Of a DNA stretch of 64,000 bases, positions 26,300-38,482 are shown in pieces. The notes beneath the pieces are model-generated. The model did no database searches, was not told the DNA's origin, and saw only the letters and a program-made list of their open reading frames with translations. Location: the NCBI RefSeq assembly GCF_035930445.1, contig NZ_CP142394.1, positions 715,501-779,500 of the forward strand, written 5' to 3'. The first letter of the stretch is position 1; each line of letters starts with the position of its first letter. The DNA comes from Sphingopyxis chilensis (GTDB lineage Bacteria; Pseudomonadota; Alphaproteobacteria; Sphingomonadales; Sphingomonadaceae). The position numbers and the translations under genes are program-made.

Positions 26300-27475
26300 A
26301 TGTCCATCGCCTTCGTCCTAGGCATCAACATGTCCGTCGCCGGCGTTTTTGCCGTCGCCTTCGCCGTGGTTGCGGCGACGAACCGCACCGCGCGCGGCGC
26401 CAGGTGGCTCGCGGCGGGCTATGGACTCGGTATCGTCAATGTCGGCCTCGAATTCCTGCTGACGTGGCAGGTCGATCCGACGCCCATCGGCATCGGCATA
26501 TTCCTCGTCTTCCTCCTCGCGCTCAGCTTCGCGCTGGTCGGTGTCGCCCGCCACTATTGCACCGCACCGCCATGGGTCGCCATGGCCGCAATATGGGTGC
26601 TCACGATCCTCGCCGTGCCCGCGATATTCAGCTTGGCCTATGGCTCGATGCCGCGGCTGATGCTCTATCAGCTTCCCTATTTCGCGATGCAGCTACTGAT
26701 CGCTATCGTGATCTGGCGCTCGGGCCGTCGCCAGCCGCTCGATCTGCTGCTGATCGCGCTCCAGCTTGTCGCGGCGACCATCTATATCGCCAAGCCGTTC
26801 ATCGCAATGACGATCGGAACGGCGAGTTCGCCGCAAGGTTATATGGCGACGACCTATGCTGCGATTTCGCAGAGCGGGAGCGTCGTCACCTTGATGGCGA
26901 TCGCGCTCGTCATGCTGCTCATCATGATGCGCGACACGACGGCGGAGATGGTCGTGCGTTCGGAAACCGATCCGCTTTCGAGCGTGCTCAACCGGCGGGG
27001 CTTCGAACATCATGCCGAACTGGCGTTGCTGCGCGGGGGGGAGAGTGCCGTGCTGATCGCCGCCGACCTCGATCATTTCAAAAGGATCAACGACAGCTTC
27101 GGCCACGCCGCGGGCGACGGGGTCATCGCGCATTTCGCCGCGATGCTGGTCGATACGGCGCCTCCCAATGCGATTGTCGGGCGGATCGGCGGCGAGGAAT
27201 TCGCCGTACTCCTTCCCGATGCCTTGCTGTCCGACGGCCGCATCTACGCCGAAGCGGTGCGCACCGCCTTTGCTGCGGCGCAATTGCCGGTGCTCGGCGT
27301 CGATCGCGGCTTTACAGCGTCCTTCGGCGTCGCCCAGCGCGCGTCCGACGATTCGCTGTTCGAACTGTCGCGCCGCGCCGATGCCGCCCTCTATCGCGCC
27401 AAGGCCGGCGGGAGGAACCAGGTTCGCGTGGCGCTCGGCGAACTGTCGTCGGCGCCCGTCATGGGCGCTGCCTGA
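26300..27475 (+). CDS. Membrane diguanylate cyclase (GGDEF domain)
   Basis: The 391-residue protein has about six or seven membrane helices in residues 1-215 and a C-terminal GGDEF domain (about 230-385) with LNRRGFEHHAEL, AADLDHFKRINDSFGHAAGD and the active-site RIGGEEFAVLL. It should make cyclic di-GMP from two GTP at the inner membrane. No RxxD inhibitory site is seen immediately before GGEEF. The membrane part is a non-PAS sensor of unknown signal. The ATG at 26300 is used; a TTG four codons earlier is possible. Confidence 0.88.
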   Translation: MSIAFVLGINMSVAGVFAVAFAVVAATNRTARGARWLAAGYGLGIVNVGLEFLLTWQVDPTPIGIGIFLVFLLALSFALVGVARHYCTAPPWVAMAAIWVLTILAVPAIFSLAYGSMPRLMLYQLPYFAMQLLIAIVIWRSGRRQPLDLLLIALQLVAATIYIAKPFIAMTIGTASSPQGYMATTYAAISQSGSVVTLMAIALVMLLIMMRDTTAEMVVRSETDPLSSVLNRRGFEHHAELALLRGGESAVLIAADLDHFKRINDSFGHAAGDGVIAHFAAMLVDTAPPNAIVGRIGGEEFAVLLPDALLSDGRIYAEAVRTAFAAAQLPVLGVDRGFTASFGVAQRASDDSLFELSRRADAALYRAKAGGRNQVRVALGELSSAPVMGAA

Positions 27476-27477
27476 CC

Positions 27478-27777
27478 TCAGACCGCGAGCAGCGGCGTAT
27501 CTTCCTCGCGCGGCGGCGCGGCCTCGAAACCGGGGAGGGGCTCGAATCCCTCGTCGCTGAGTTCGATCGACGCGAGGCCGCCGAGTTTGAAGTGGCCGAG
27601 CCGCGGATCCTCGTCTGACCGCCAGCTCTTGTTCAAATTCAGCGCGCTGATGAACAGGTCGCCGCGGCGTTCGAACAGCAGATGCGGCGCCAGCGTCAGC
27701 GTCTGGCCGTTATATTGCGCCGTCACCAGCTTCTTGCGAGCGATGGCTTCCATCAATTTCAGTCGTGTATCGTCCAT
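27478..27777 (-). CDS. Small hypothetical protein
   Basis: The 99-residue protein starts MDDTRLKLMEAIARKKLVTA and continues with LTLAPHLLFERRGDLFISALN. The helix followed by a small beta sheet is reminiscent of the effector-binding part of WYL-type proteins, but the similarity is weak and there is no DNA-binding domain. It converges on the diguanylate cyclase with two bases between the stops. An extended start at 27822 is possible. Function unknown. Confidence 0.65.
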   Translation of the reverse strand: MDDTRLKLMEAIARKKLVTAQYNGQTLTLAPHLLFERRGDLFISALNLNKSWRSDEDPRLGHFKLGGLASIELSDEGFEPLPGFEAAPPREEDTPLLAV

Positions 27778-27945
27778 GGATCCGGTCGTTTGGGGAGATA
27801 TATATTTCGTTGTGCGCTGCAACGTAACCTACGCGGCGCGCATTGAAAAGCGCCCATTGCCAATCGAATCCAATCGCGGCATAGCGCAGCGGCCCTTTCC
27901 TCCCCGGGTCCACTGGCGCAGCCGCGCCGACCAGAGGGTGCTTGC

Positions 27946-30039
27946 ATGACCGAATTTCTCGACCGTTCCGGCCTGTCCGTCGATTCGCGACTGGCCGTCT
28001 TCATCGAGCAGCGCGCGCTGCCGGGGACGGGGCTCGACGCTGCCAAGTTCTGGAGGGACTTCGCGGACTTGCTGGGCCGGTTCGCGCCAGAGAACGCCGC
28101 CTTGCTCGCGAAACGAGAAGATTTGCAAACGCAGATCGATGCCTGGCATCAGGCGCGCGAAGGGCAGGCACACGACCCCGCCGCCTATCAGGTGTTCCTC
28201 CGCGAGATCGGCTATTTCGTTCCCGAACCCGCACCTTTCAAAGTCGGCACACAGAATGTCGATCCCGAGATCGCGACGATGGCGGGGCCGCAGCTCGTCG
28301 TGCCCGCGCTCAACGCACGCTTCGCGCTCAACGCCGCCAACGCGCGCTGGGGCAGCCTCTACGATGCCTTCTACGGCACCGACGCGCTCGACGCGCCGCC
28401 GGCGAAACCGGGCGGCTATGATCCTGCTCGCGGCGCGGCAGTCATCGCGCGCGCCAAGGCGTTCCTCGACGATGCGGCGCCGCTCGCATCGGGCCGCTGG
28501 GCCGACTGGCAGGGCGGACAGCTGGCGCTCGCCGACCCGTCGCAATGGGTGGGCAGCAAGCCCGGCGGCATATTGCTCCGCCACAATGGCCTGCACATCG
28601 AACTGGTGATCGATCCCGACAGTGCGATCGGGAAAACCGATCCGGCGGGCATCGCCGACGTCATCCTCGAAGCCGCGCTGACGACGATCATCGACCTCGA
28701 GGACAGCGTCGCCGCGGTCGATGGTGAGGACAAGGTGCTCGGCTATACCAACTGGCTGGGCCTGATGCGCGGCGACCTTATGGAAAGCTTCGACAAGGGT
28801 GGCAAGACCGTTACCCGCGCGATGGCGGGGGATCGCGAATGGACGTCGCCATCGGGCGAGCCCTTCACCCTCCACGGGCGCAGCGTGATGTTCGTGCGCA
28901 ACGTCGGCCACCTGATGACGACGCCGATGATCAGGCTGCCGAACGGCGCCGAGGCGCCCGAAGGCCTCTGCGATGCCGTCATCACCAGCCTTTGCGCGCT
29001 CCACGACCTCAAAGGCCTCGGCACGCAAACCAACAGCCGCGCCGGCAGCATCTATATCGTCAAGCCCAAGCAGCACGGGCCCGAGGAATGCGGCTTCACG
29101 AACCGCCTGTTCGACGCGGTCGAGGATATGCTCGGCCTCGCGCGCCACACGATCAAGGTCGGCGTGATGGACGAGGAGCGGCGCACCAGCGCCAACCTCG
29201 CCGCGTGCATCCATGCGGTGAAGGACCGTATTGTCTTTATCAACACCGGCTTCCTCGACCGCACCGGCGACGAAATTCACACCTCGATGCGCGCGGGACC
29301 GATGATCCCCAAGGGCGAGATGAAGGCGAGCGACTGGATCGCTTCCTACGAAGACCGCAACGTCCGCATCGGCCTCGCCTGCGGCCTTTCAGGGAAAGCG
29401 CAGATCGGCAAGGGCATGTGGGCGATGCCCGACCTGATGCGCGGCATGCTCGAGGCGAAGATCGGTCATCCGAAATCGGGCGCGAACACCGCGTGGGTGC
29501 CCTCGCCGACCGCCGCGACGCTGCACGCGCTACACTATCACATGGTCGATGTGTTCGCGCGCCAGAGGGAAATCGCGGGCGAGGCGGTGCCCGCGCTCGA
29601 CCGGCTGCTCGCCATTCCCGTCGCGACTGGGCGCAACTGGAGCGAGGCGGAGATCACGCGCGAACTCGACAATAATTGCCAGGGCATCCTTGGCTATGTC
29701 GTGCGCTGGATCGACCAGGGCGTCGGCTGCTCGAAGGTGCCCGACATCGACGACGTCGGCCTGATGGAGGACCGCGCGACGCTGCGCATCTCCAGCCAGG
29801 CGCTCGCCAACTGGCTGCTCCACGGCGTCTGCACCGAGGCACAGGTCGATGCGGCGTTGGCGCGCATGGCGGCGAAGGTCGACGCGCAGAACGCCGGCGA
29901 CCCGCTGTATGAGAAGCTGTCGCCCGACGGCATCGCATACCGCGCCGCGCGCGCGCTGATCTTCGAAGGCGTGAGCCAGCCGTCGGGCTATACCGAACCG
30001 CTGCTGCACAAATATCGCCAGATGAAGAAGGCGGACTGA
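27946..30039 (+). CDS. glcB: Malate synthase G
   Basis: At 697 residues this is close to E. coli GlcB (723). It joins glyoxylate and acetyl-CoA to malate, in the glyoxylate shunt or glycolate use. Conserved stretches include [44 protein letters not shown] and [16 protein letters not shown], the last two around active-site residues. The ATG at 27946 follows GAGGGTGC. It stands alone; no glc or isocitrate lyase genes are near. Confidence 0.95.
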   Translation: MTEFLDRSGLSVDSRLAVFIEQRALPGTGLDAAKFWRDFADLLGRFAPENAALLAKREDLQTQIDAWHQAREGQAHDPAAYQVFLREIGYFVPEPAPFKVGTQNVDPEIATMAGPQLVVPALNARFALNAANARWGSLYDAFYGTDALDAPPAKPGGYDPARGAAVIARAKAFLDDAAPLASGRWADWQGGQLALADPSQWVGSKPGGILLRHNGLHIELVIDPDSAIGKTDPAGIADVILEAALTTIIDLEDSVAAVDGEDKVLGYTNWLGLMRGDLMESFDKGGKTVTRAMAGDREWTSPSGEPFTLHGRSVMFVRNVGHLMTTPMIRLPNGAEAPEGLCDAVITSLCALHDLKGLGTQTNSRAGSIYIVKPKQHGPEECGFTNRLFDAVEDMLGLARHTIKVGVMDEERRTSANLAACIHAVKDRIVFINTGFLDRTGDEIHTSMRAGPMIPKGEMKASDWIASYEDRNVRIGLACGLSGKAQIGKGMWAMPDLMRGMLEAKIGHPKSGANTAWVPSPTAATLHALHYHMVDVFARQREIAGEAVPALDRLLAIPVATGRNWSEAEITRELDNNCQGILGYVVRWIDQGVGCSKVPDIDDVGLMEDRATLRISSQALANWLLHGVCTEAQVDAALARMAAKVDAQNAGDPLYEKLSPDGIAYRAARALIFEGVSQPSGYTEPLLHKYRQMKKAD

Positions 30040-30170
30040 AAGGGGCGAGGCCGATTCCGGTTCCGATGAGCCGATCCTGGCGCTGCCATCGCTTATAGCG
30101 GCGGTGCGAGATACATGGGCGCGCCCTTGGTTTCAGGGACGGGGCGACCGTCTATGTCCTGCCTCGCCTA

Positions 30171-31757
30171 TCACTCCCACTCGATCGTGCCCGGCGGTTT
30201 CGACGTATAGTCATAGACGACGCGGTTAATGCCTTGCACCTCGTTGATGATGCGCGTCGCGCAGCGGCTGAGGAAGCTCGCATCGAAGGGGTAGATGTCG
30301 GCGGTCATGCCGTCGGTCGAGGTCACCGCGCGCAGCGCGCAGACATGGTCATAGGTGCGTCCGTCGCCCATCACGCCGACGGTCTTGACCGGAAGCAGCA
30401 CCGCGAACGCCTGCCAGATCGCATCATACAGGCCCGCGTTGCGGATCTCTTCGAGATAGACGGCGTCGGCCTTGCGCAGGATGTCGCAGCGATCCTTGCT
30501 GACCTCGCCCGGGATGCGGATCGCGAGGCCGGGGCCCGGGAACGGATGGCGGCCGACGAAAATGTCGGGGAGCCCCAGCTCCTTGCCGAGCAGGCGGACC
30601 TCGTCCTTGAACAGCTCGCGCAGCGGTTCGACCAGCTTCATGTTCATGCGCTCGGGAAGGCCGCCGACATTGTGGTGGCTCTTGATCGTCACGCTCGGTC
30701 CGCCGGTGAAGCTGACGCTCTCGATCACATCGGGGTAAAGCGTGCCCTGTGCGAGGAAGTCGGCGCCGCCGATCTTCTTCGCTTCTTCCTCGAACACGTT
30801 GATGAATTCGGCGCCGATGAACTTGCGCTTCTTCTCGGGGTCGGTGACGCCCGCGAGGCCCGCCATGAATCGCTCCTCGGCATCGACGACGACGAGCGGG
30901 ATGTTGTAATGGTCGCGGAACAGCCGTTCGACCTGCTCGCGCTCGTTCATGCGCAAGAGGCCGTGATCGACGAAGACGCAGGTGAGCTGTTCGCCGATCG
31001 CTTCGTGGATCAGCACCGCCGCAACCGCGCTGTCGACCCCGCCCGACAGGCCGCAGAGCACGCGCTGGTCGCCAACCTGCGCGCGAATCTCGGCGATCTT
31101 GGTGGCGCGGAACTCGGCCATCGTCCACTCGCCGCTGCAACCGCAGACGTGGCGGACGAAATTGGCGATCAGCTTGGCGCCGTCGGGCGTGTGGACGACC
31201 TCGGGGTGGAATTGCGTCCCATAATAGCGGCGCTCGTCGTCGGCGATCAGCGCGAAGGGCGCGCCGTCGCTGATCGCAACGATGCGAAAGCCCGGCGCGA
31301 ATTGGGTGACGCGGTCGCCGTGGCTCATCCACACCTGATGCCGCTCGCCAACCTCCCACAATCCGTCGAACAGCACGCAGGGTTCGGTGACGGTCAGGAA
31401 GGCGCGGCCGAATTCGCCGTCGCGTTCGCCATCGACGCCGCCGGGTTCGACCTGGCCGCCGAGTTGCTGGCTCATCACCTGCTGGCCGTAACAGATGCCG
31501 AGGATCGGCACGCCGCTGTCGAAAATCGACTGCGGCGCGCGCGGGCTGCCGTCGGCGGGGACCGAGGCGGGCGAGCCCGAGAGGATCACGCCCTTCGGCT
31601 GCATCCGTTCGAGCGCGGCTTCGGCCTGCGTGAAGGGGACGATCTCGCTATACACGCCGGCCTCGCGGACGCGGCGGGCGATGAGCTGGGTCACCTGGCT
31701 GCCGAAATCGACGATCAGGATGGATTCGGGCGGAGTGGAAGAGTCTGGAGTCGGCAT
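30171..31757 (-). CDS. guaA: GMP synthase (glutamine-hydrolysing)
   Basis: The 528-residue protein has a class I glutamine amidotransferase domain ([17 protein letters not shown], nucleophile in [14 protein letters not shown], and GTQFHPEV) and then the ATP pyrophosphatase domain with [13 protein letters not shown], ending in the dimerisation domain with PPGTIEWE. It converts XMP to GMP. The ATG at 31757 gives the usual length; an in-frame upstream ATG would add nine residues. It is convergent with glcB and divergent from the TonB-receptor gene. Confidence 0.95.
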   Translation of the reverse strand: MPTPDSSTPPESILIVDFGSQVTQLIARRVREAGVYSEIVPFTQAEAALERMQPKGVILSGSPASVPADGSPRAPQSIFDSGVPILGICYGQQVMSQQLGGQVEPGGVDGERDGEFGRAFLTVTEPCVLFDGLWEVGERHQVWMSHGDRVTQFAPGFRIVAISDGAPFALIADDERRYYGTQFHPEVVHTPDGAKLIANFVRHVCGCSGEWTMAEFRATKIAEIRAQVGDQRVLCGLSGGVDSAVAAVLIHEAIGEQLTCVFVDHGLLRMNEREQVERLFRDHYNIPLVVVDAEERFMAGLAGVTDPEKKRKFIGAEFINVFEEEAKKIGGADFLAQGTLYPDVIESVSFTGGPSVTIKSHHNVGGLPERMNMKLVEPLRELFKDEVRLLGKELGLPDIFVGRHPFPGPGLAIRIPGEVSKDRCDILRKADAVYLEEIRNAGLYDAIWQAFAVLLPVKTVGVMGDGRTYDHVCALRAVTSTDGMTADIYPFDASFLSRCATRIINEVQGINRVVYDYTSKPPGTIEWE

Positions 31758-31955
31758 GGCTGGCCGATAAGGGCGAAGGCTCATGCTGTCCAGCGGTCGA
31801 TATGGGGCGCCCGTCGAACGGGCATGGCCTCGACACATTGTTGCGACAATTGCGCGACATAGATGAACCGCGAACAAAGCGCGGCGTCAGCGGGCGTTAA
31901 GCGCTGCCATGCGAAGAAAAAAACGAAGACAGAAAAGAAACAAAGGCTCTCCCCC

Positions 31956-34469
31956 ATGAATAACATCCGTCTCTCCATTTCCGCACGCGCCGCCCTGCTC
32001 GCCGCCGGAGCCTCGTTCGCGCTGCCGGTGATCGCAGCGACGCCGATCGGTCCCGCCGCGGCGACGGCGGTGGCCGAGCAGCCGGCCGAGGCCGCACCCG
32101 CGGCACCCGAGGATCAGGAGGAGGATGACGAATATAGCGAGGACGAGATCATCGTCACGGCCCCGCGGCTCGCGGGCCAGCTCGCCACCGACATCAGGGC
32201 CGAAGCCGAGCTCGATGAGGCGGCGGTCGCGAGCTATGGCGCCTCGTCGATCGAGGAATTGCTCGATGCGCTCGAACCGCAGACGCGATCGGGCCGCGGG
32301 CGCGGCGGGCGGCCGGTCATCCTCGTCAACGGCCGGCGCATTTCGGGCTTCGGCGCGGTGCGCAACATCCCGCCCGAAGCGATCGCCAAGGTCGAGATTT
32401 TCCCTGAGGAAGTCGCGCTCGAATATGGCTATGCCGCGACCGAGCGCGTCGTCAATTTCGTGCTCAAGCCCGATTTCCGTCAGATTTCGGTCGAGGCGGA
32501 AGCCGGGATCCCGACGCAGGGCGGGCAATTCAAGAACGAGCTCGAGCCCGCCTTCATGGCGATCGGCGACAACGGCCGGCTCAACCTCAATGCGAGCTGG
32601 GAGCATCAGACGATGCTGCGCGAAAGCGAGCGCGATCTCGTTTACGACGATCCCGTCCTCGCAGCCGGCGCACCCGCGCGCAGCCTGGCCGCCGCGAGCG
32701 ACGAATATGTCATCGACGGCACGCTCGTGCGTAACATCGACAAGGTGACCGAGGCGTCGGTCAGCCTGCGTTTCGACCAGACCGACAGCCTGTCGCTGCT
32801 CGGCCCGCGGAACGGCAATCCCGACGATCCCCGCCGCCGCGACACCCGCTCGCAGAACTGGACCAGCTCGGCGAGCGTCAACGGCATGCTCGGCGACTGG
32901 CGCTGGTCGGTGACCGGCAATTATGCCGACGCCGACCAACGCACCTTCACCGAACAGGAAAGCGGCGCGCGCGACCGGTTCGACAGCAGCCAGCAAAGCT
33001 TCGGCACCAACGCCAATATCTCGGGCAGCGTCGTCGACGGCTGGGCGGGGCCGATCCGCGCCTCGATCACCGGCGGCTATAGCGGGCAGCGCTTCGACAG
33101 CCGCACCGAACGCGGTCTCGACATCACGACGACCGAGCTGGCGCGCGACACGCCGAGCGTCTTCGGCTCGCTCACCGTCCCGCTGCTCGACCCCGAATAT
33201 GATGTCGGCAATATCGGCCGCCTGTCGCTGACCCTCAACGCCCAAGCCGAGCGACCGAGCGACTTTTCCGCGCTGACGAGCTGGGGTGCGACGCTGAACT
33301 GGGGCATCACCGACAATCTGTCGCTGCTCACGAGCTTTTCCAGCGACGAAGCGGCCCCCAGCATGACCCAGCTCGGCGCGGCGCCGCTCGAGACCGAGGG
33401 CGTGACCTATTATGATTTCCAGACCGGCCAGACCGTGTTGATCAACACCATCACCGGCGGCAATCCCTTCCTGCTCGCCGAGCAGCGCCGCGACCTCAAG
33501 GTCGGGCTGAACTGGGAGGTGCCGATGGTCGAAGGCCTGCGTTTCTCGATCAACTACAACCGCAACCAGAGCAACGACACCGCGAACAATTTCCCACTGC
33601 TGACCCCAGAGATCGAGGCGGCATTCCCCGGCCGTGTGATCCGCGACGACGACGGGACCCTGCTCGCGATCGACCAGCGTCCGGTCAATTTCGAACGCGC
33701 GACCAATTCGCAGATCCGCTGGGGCTTCAATTTCGGCAGGAGCTTTGGCCAGGGCGACGCGGGCGAGGGTGGCGGCCGCGGGCGTTTCGGCGGCGGACGC
33801 ACCGGCGCTGGCGGTCCGCCCCCGGGCGATGCCGACGCGCCGCCGCCGCGTGAGGGCGGCGAGGCCGCACCGCCGCCCGCCGAAGGACAGCGGCCCCCGG
33901 CCGAAGCAGGGGAGCGTCGCGGCGGCGGCGGGGGCGGTTTCCGCGGCCGCGGCGGCGGGCGTGGCGGCATGTTCGGCGGACGGCAGCAGCAAGGCGGACG
34001 CTGGCAGGTGTCGCTCTACCACACCGTCAAGCTGACCGACAAAGTGCTGATCGGACCGGGCGTCCCCGAACTCGACCTGTTGAACGGATCGGCGACGGGT
34101 AGCGGCGGCGGCACCAACCGCCACCTCGTCGAACTCGACGGCGGCCTGTTCTACAAGGGCTTCGGTACCCGGGTCAGCGCGAAATACGACAGTGGCAGCA
34201 GCATCGTCGGCGGCGCCAATGGCGACCTGAAGTTCCACGATCTCGCGACGTTCAACTTGCGCTTCTTCGCCGATTTCAACCAGATGCCGAAGCTGACCGA
34301 CGACCTGCCTTTCCTGAAAGGATCGCGCCTGCGCCTGTCGGTCAACAATCTGTTCGACGCGCAGCGCAAGGTGACCGACGCCAGCGGTGTCGTGCCGCTG
34401 AACTACCAGCCCGGCTATACCGATCCGCTCGGCCGCTATGTCGAGCTGGAGTGGCGCAAGGCCTTCTAG
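31956..34469 (+). CDS. TonB-dependent receptor-like outer membrane protein with Gly/Pro/Arg-rich insert
   Basis: The 837-residue protein has a signal peptide (ISARAALLAAGASFALPVIA), an acidic linker with DEIIVTAPR where TonB boxes usually occur, a plug domain (SSIEELLDALEP, VILVNGRRISGFG) and a beta barrel ending in aromatic YVELEWRKAF. Residues about 598-681 form a low-complexity insert rich in Gly, Pro, Arg and Glu that interrupts the barrel, apparently in a loop. The start codon is the ATG at 31956, followed by a standard signal peptide. The substrate is unknown; it stands alone, divergent from guaA. Confidence 0.82.
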   Translation: MNNIRLSISARAALLAAGASFALPVIAATPIGPAAATAVAEQPAEAAPAAPEDQEEDDEYSEDEIIVTAPRLAGQLATDIRAEAELDEAAVASYGASSIEELLDALEPQTRSGRGRGGRPVILVNGRRISGFGAVRNIPPEAIAKVEIFPEEVALEYGYAATERVVNFVLKPDFRQISVEAEAGIPTQGGQFKNELEPAFMAIGDNGRLNLNASWEHQTMLRESERDLVYDDPVLAAGAPARSLAAASDEYVIDGTLVRNIDKVTEASVSLRFDQTDSLSLLGPRNGNPDDPRRRDTRSQNWTSSASVNGMLGDWRWSVTGNYADADQRTFTEQESGARDRFDSSQQSFGTNANISGSVVDGWAGPIRASITGGYSGQRFDSRTERGLDITTTELARDTPSVFGSLTVPLLDPEYDVGNIGRLSLTLNAQAERPSDFSALTSWGATLNWGITDNLSLLTSFSSDEAAPSMTQLGAAPLETEGVTYYDFQTGQTVLINTITGGNPFLLAEQRRDLKVGLNWEVPMVEGLRFSINYNRNQSNDTANNFPLLTPEIEAAFPGRVIRDDDGTLLAIDQRPVNFERATNSQIRWGFNFGRSFGQGDAGEGGGRGRFGGGRTGAGGPPPGDADAPPPREGGEAAPPPAEGQRPPAEAGERRGGGGGGFRGRGGGRGGMFGGRQQQGGRWQVSLYHTVKLTDKVLIGPGVPELDLLNGSATGSGGGTNRHLVELDGGLFYKGFGTRVSAKYDSGSSIVGGANGDLKFHDLATFNLRFFADFNQMPKLTDDLPFLKGSRLRLSVNNLFDAQRKVTDASGVVPLNYQPGYTDPLGRYVELEWRKAF

Positions 34470-34514
34470 GCCGTCGCGGGAAGGCGGCTTTGGGGTGGGA
34501 AGCGGACGCTCATG

Positions 34515-34784
34515 CTATCGGCTGAATGCGACAATCTCGCTGAGCGCAAAGGGCGGCTGCGATACCGACTCGTACCAGTCGGCGCGAAACTGCGGAAGTT
34601 TCTGCAAGTGACGCAGCAGCAAATCCCATCCCGCGGTCTCTTCGTGAAACGACCAAGTCGTATCACCCGCAATGATGTCGCAGTAGATTAGATCTGTCGT
34701 GATTTCATCGCGCTTATAGAAGGTCACTCTCTCGATATCTCGGAGAGGTAGCCGGGTGAGCAGTTGATCATTGATACGGGACAT
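34515..34784 (-). CDS. Small hypothetical protein
   Basis: An 89-residue protein with VTFYKRDEITTDLIYCDIIAG and TWSFHEETAGWDLLLRHLQK, probably a small cytoplasmic alpha/beta protein. No family is recognised. The ATG at 34784 follows AGGA at seven bases; an ATG five codons earlier (34799) is an alternative. Codon use is slightly less GC-biased than the neighbours. It lies 62 bases downstream of the glycosyltransferase gene on the same strand. Confidence 0.65.
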   Translation of the reverse strand: MSRINDQLLTRLPLRDIERVTFYKRDEITTDLIYCDIIAGDTTWSFHEETAGWDLLLRHLQKLPQFRADWYESVSQPPFALSEIVAFSR

Positions 34785-34846
34785 CGACCGATCCTGCATC
34801 GTTTCCGATATGTCCGCAATCGGTCGCTTCCTGCCGTCCCCGTAAT

Positions 34847-35896
34847 CTACGCGAGCCGTGGCATCGCGGCCGGGGCGCCCGCCCCCGGACCGGCCGGCAG
34901 GAACGTCAGCGCCTTCACGAATTGCGCCGTGCACGACGACCAGCTGTAGCGCGTGCCGAGCGCCGCGGCGTCGCCCCGATCGCATAGCAGCGCTGTGTCG
35001 ATGGCGCGGCCGAGATCCTCGTCGAGCGCCCCGGCGCCATCGCGCACGATATCGCCGGGGCCGGGCACCGGATAGGCGCCAACAGGCGTGCCGCAACTCA
35101 GCGCCTCGATGATGACCAAGCCGAAGGTGTCGGTGCGGCTGGGGAAGACGAAGACGTCGGCGCCGGCATAGGCGGCCGCGAGCGTTTCGCCGCCCAGCTT
35201 GCCGAGGAACAACGCACCCGGATGCCGCGCCTTCAATTCGGTGAGCGCGGGGCCGTCGCCGACGATGACTTTCGTGCCCGGCCGGTCGCAATCGAGGAAG
35301 GCGCCGATATTCTTTTCGACCGCGACGCGCCCGACATAAAGCTGGATGGGCCGTGCCAGCCCCTCAAATGCGGGGTGCGGGGCGCGATCAGGGCGGAACA
35401 GGTCGTGATCGACGCCGCGTTCCCACATCATCGTCTGATCGAGGCCCTGTTCGGCGAGTTCGCGCGCCAGGCTACGCGTCGCGACCATGATGTGCCGCGC
35501 CGGGCGGTGAAACCAGCGGATGAAGCGCCAGACGAAATCGGGCGACACGGGCAGTCGCGCCGCGACATATTCGGGAAAGCGCGTGTGATAAGCGGTGGTG
35601 AAGGGAAAGCCGTTGTCAAGGCACCAGCGCCGCGCGGCGAGGCCGAGCGGCCCTTCGGTCGAAATATGGATCGCCTGCGGTGCGAAAGCGCGGATACGGC
35701 GCCCGACCGCGCGCCGGCCCGCAAAGGCGAGGCGGATTTCGGCATAGGAGGGGCAGGGTATCGAGCGGAACAGGTCGGGCGAGATCACCCCGACCTCGTG
35801 CCCCGCGGCGCGCAATTCGCCGATCGTCGCCTGCAGCGTGCGGACGACGCCGTTGACCTGCGGCTCCCACGCGTCGGTGACGATCAATATCCTCAT
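34847..35896 (-). CDS. GT4-family glycosyltransferase
   Basis: The 349-residue protein begins RILIVTDAWEPQVNGVVRTL, typical of PimB/MgtA-like GT-B enzymes, and has the C-terminal donor site VFVFPSRTDTFGLVIIEALSCG with the conserved EX7E region. Family members transfer sugars, often from GDP or UDP donors, to lipids. The stop codon of this gene is close to a hypothetical protein. The start overlaps the LpxH-like gene by four bases (ATGA), so the two are coupled. This pair is frequent in alphaproteobacteria and suggests lipid or envelope glycosylation. Confidence 0.87.
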   Translation of the reverse strand: MRILIVTDAWEPQVNGVVRTLQATIGELRAAGHEVGVISPDLFRSIPCPSYAEIRLAFAGRRAVGRRIRAFAPQAIHISTEGPLGLAARRWCLDNGFPFTTAYHTRFPEYVAARLPVSPDFVWRFIRWFHRPARHIMVATRSLARELAEQGLDQTMMWERGVDHDLFRPDRAPHPAFEGLARPIQLYVGRVAVEKNIGAFLDCDRPGTKVIVGDGPALTELKARHPGALFLGKLGGETLAAAYAGADVFVFPSRTDTFGLVIIEALSCGTPVGAYPVPGPGDIVRDGAGALDEDLGRAIDTALLCDRGDAAALGTRYSWSSCTAQFVKALTFLPAGPGAGAPAAMPRLA

Positions 35897-36765
35897 GCGG
35901 CGGCGGGCAGCGCGAGCTTCGTCGGGGCGTTGCGGGCGGCGACCTCTTCGGCCCAGTAGAGGATTTCCATCGTGCCGTCATGATGTTCGACCAGCGCGGT
36001 GCAGCCTTCGACCCAGTCGCCGTCGTTATAATATTCGGTGCCCTCGATCTCGCGCATCTCGGCGCTGTGGATGTGCCCGCACACCACCCCATCGACCCCG
36101 CGCGAGCGTGCGGCGTGGGCGACGACCTCTTCATAGCGGCCGATGAACTGGACTGCGTTCTTGACCTTGTGCTTGGCGACCATCGACAGCGACCAATAGG
36201 GCAGGCCGAAAGCGCTGCGGATACGGTTCACCACCACATTGCATTTCATCAGCGCGGTGTAGGCGGCATCGCCGACGAAGGCGAGCCAGCGGTGTGCGAG
36301 CATCACCGCGTCGAACTCGTCGCCATGGACGACGAGCAATTTGCGGCCGTCGGCGGTCTCGTGCACCGCCTCGCGGCGGATTTCGACGCCGCCGAAATCG
36401 AAGCCGTCGAACGGCTTGCACATTTCGTCATGGTTGCCGGGAACATAGACGACGCGCGTGCCGCGCTTGGCGCGCTTGAGCACGCGCCAGACGACGTCAT
36501 TATGCTCGGGCGGCCAGAAATGGCGCTTCTTGAGCCGCCAGCCGTCGATGATGTCGCCGACGAGATACAGTGTCTCGCAATCGACATGGTCGAAGAAGTC
36601 GATCAGCAGCGGCGCGTTGCACCCGCGCGTGCCGAGGTGGATGTCGCTGACCCACACGGTACGATAGCTGCGGCGTTCGCCGATCACGCGCTCGGGGATA
36701 TGCGGGTCGGTCGTGAAGGGGTCGGGAAAACGCGCGGGGATGGGCAGGGTCGAAATCGTGGCCAT
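35893..36765 (-). CDS. LpxH-like UDP-2,3-diacylglucosamine pyrophosphatase-family phosphoesterase
   Basis: The 290-residue calcineurin-like phosphoesterase has the metal motifs WVSDIHLGTRG, YLVGDIIDGW, YVPGNHDE, LLVVHGDEFD and VCGHIHSAEM. It resembles LpxH but has the long middle region of the UDP-2,3-diacylglucosamine diphosphatase-like group found next to glycosyltransferases. The ATG at 36765 is preferred over 36798. It is the first gene of the two-gene unit with the glycosyltransferase. Its substrate is uncertain. Confidence 0.85.
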   Translation of the reverse strand: MATISTLPIPARFPDPFTTDPHIPERVIGERRSYRTVWVSDIHLGTRGCNAPLLIDFFDHVDCETLYLVGDIIDGWRLKKRHFWPPEHNDVVWRVLKRAKRGTRVVYVPGNHDEMCKPFDGFDFGGVEIRREAVHETADGRKLLVVHGDEFDAVMLAHRWLAFVGDAAYTALMKCNVVVNRIRSAFGLPYWSLSMVAKHKVKNAVQFIGRYEEVVAHAARSRGVDGVVCGHIHSAEMREIEGTEYYNDGDWVEGCTALVEHHDGTMEILYWAEEVAARNAPTKLALPAAA

Positions 36766-36896
36766 GTCACACTCCGTAAGCAGCCTCTGGCTGCCCACGG
36801 CCTAGACAGGAGTTTTGTGACACTGTGCGATTCAAAACCGCGTCGGTTCGGGGACGGTTTGAAGGCGGTTTGGTGACGGACGAAGGATTTTATCCT

Positions 36897-36981
36897 CGTC
36901 ATTGCGAGGAGCCGAAGGCGACGCGGCAATCCAGAGCGTGCGTAAACCGCCCTGGATTGCTTCGCTACGCTCGCAATGACG
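36897..36981. repeat. REP-like inverted repeat, family A copy 3
   Basis: The arms CGTCATTGCGAG and CTCGCAATGACG match family A; the inner arms GGCAATCCAG and CTGGATTGC vary. It lies between the stop of the aldehyde dehydrogenase gene and the upstream region of the LpxH-like gene, both on the minus strand. Confidence 0.85.
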
Positions 36982-36994
36982 AGATGGAGGGAGC

Positions 36995-38434
<1,440 letters not shown>

Positions 38435-38455
38435 TCTCCGACACTCTGAAACATT

Positions 38456-38482
38456 GTCATCCCCGCGAAAGCGGGGACCCAG
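38456..38482. repeat. Short palindromic repeat, family D
   Basis: TCCCCGCGAAAGCGGGGA forms a 7-bp stem-loop common in sphingomonad intergenic DNA. It lies between two co-directional genes; no T-run follows. Confidence 0.65.

Noticed and set aside
31887-34238. Long open frame antisense to the TonB-receptor gene
   Set aside because: It is a GC-rich shadow of the receptor gene with a composition (Arg/Glu/Ala-rich, no domain) typical of antisense frames; the sense strand has the signal peptide, plug and barrel.
36897-36981. CRISPR-like repeat
   Set aside because: A single palindromic unit with no spacer-repeat series and no cas genes in the window.
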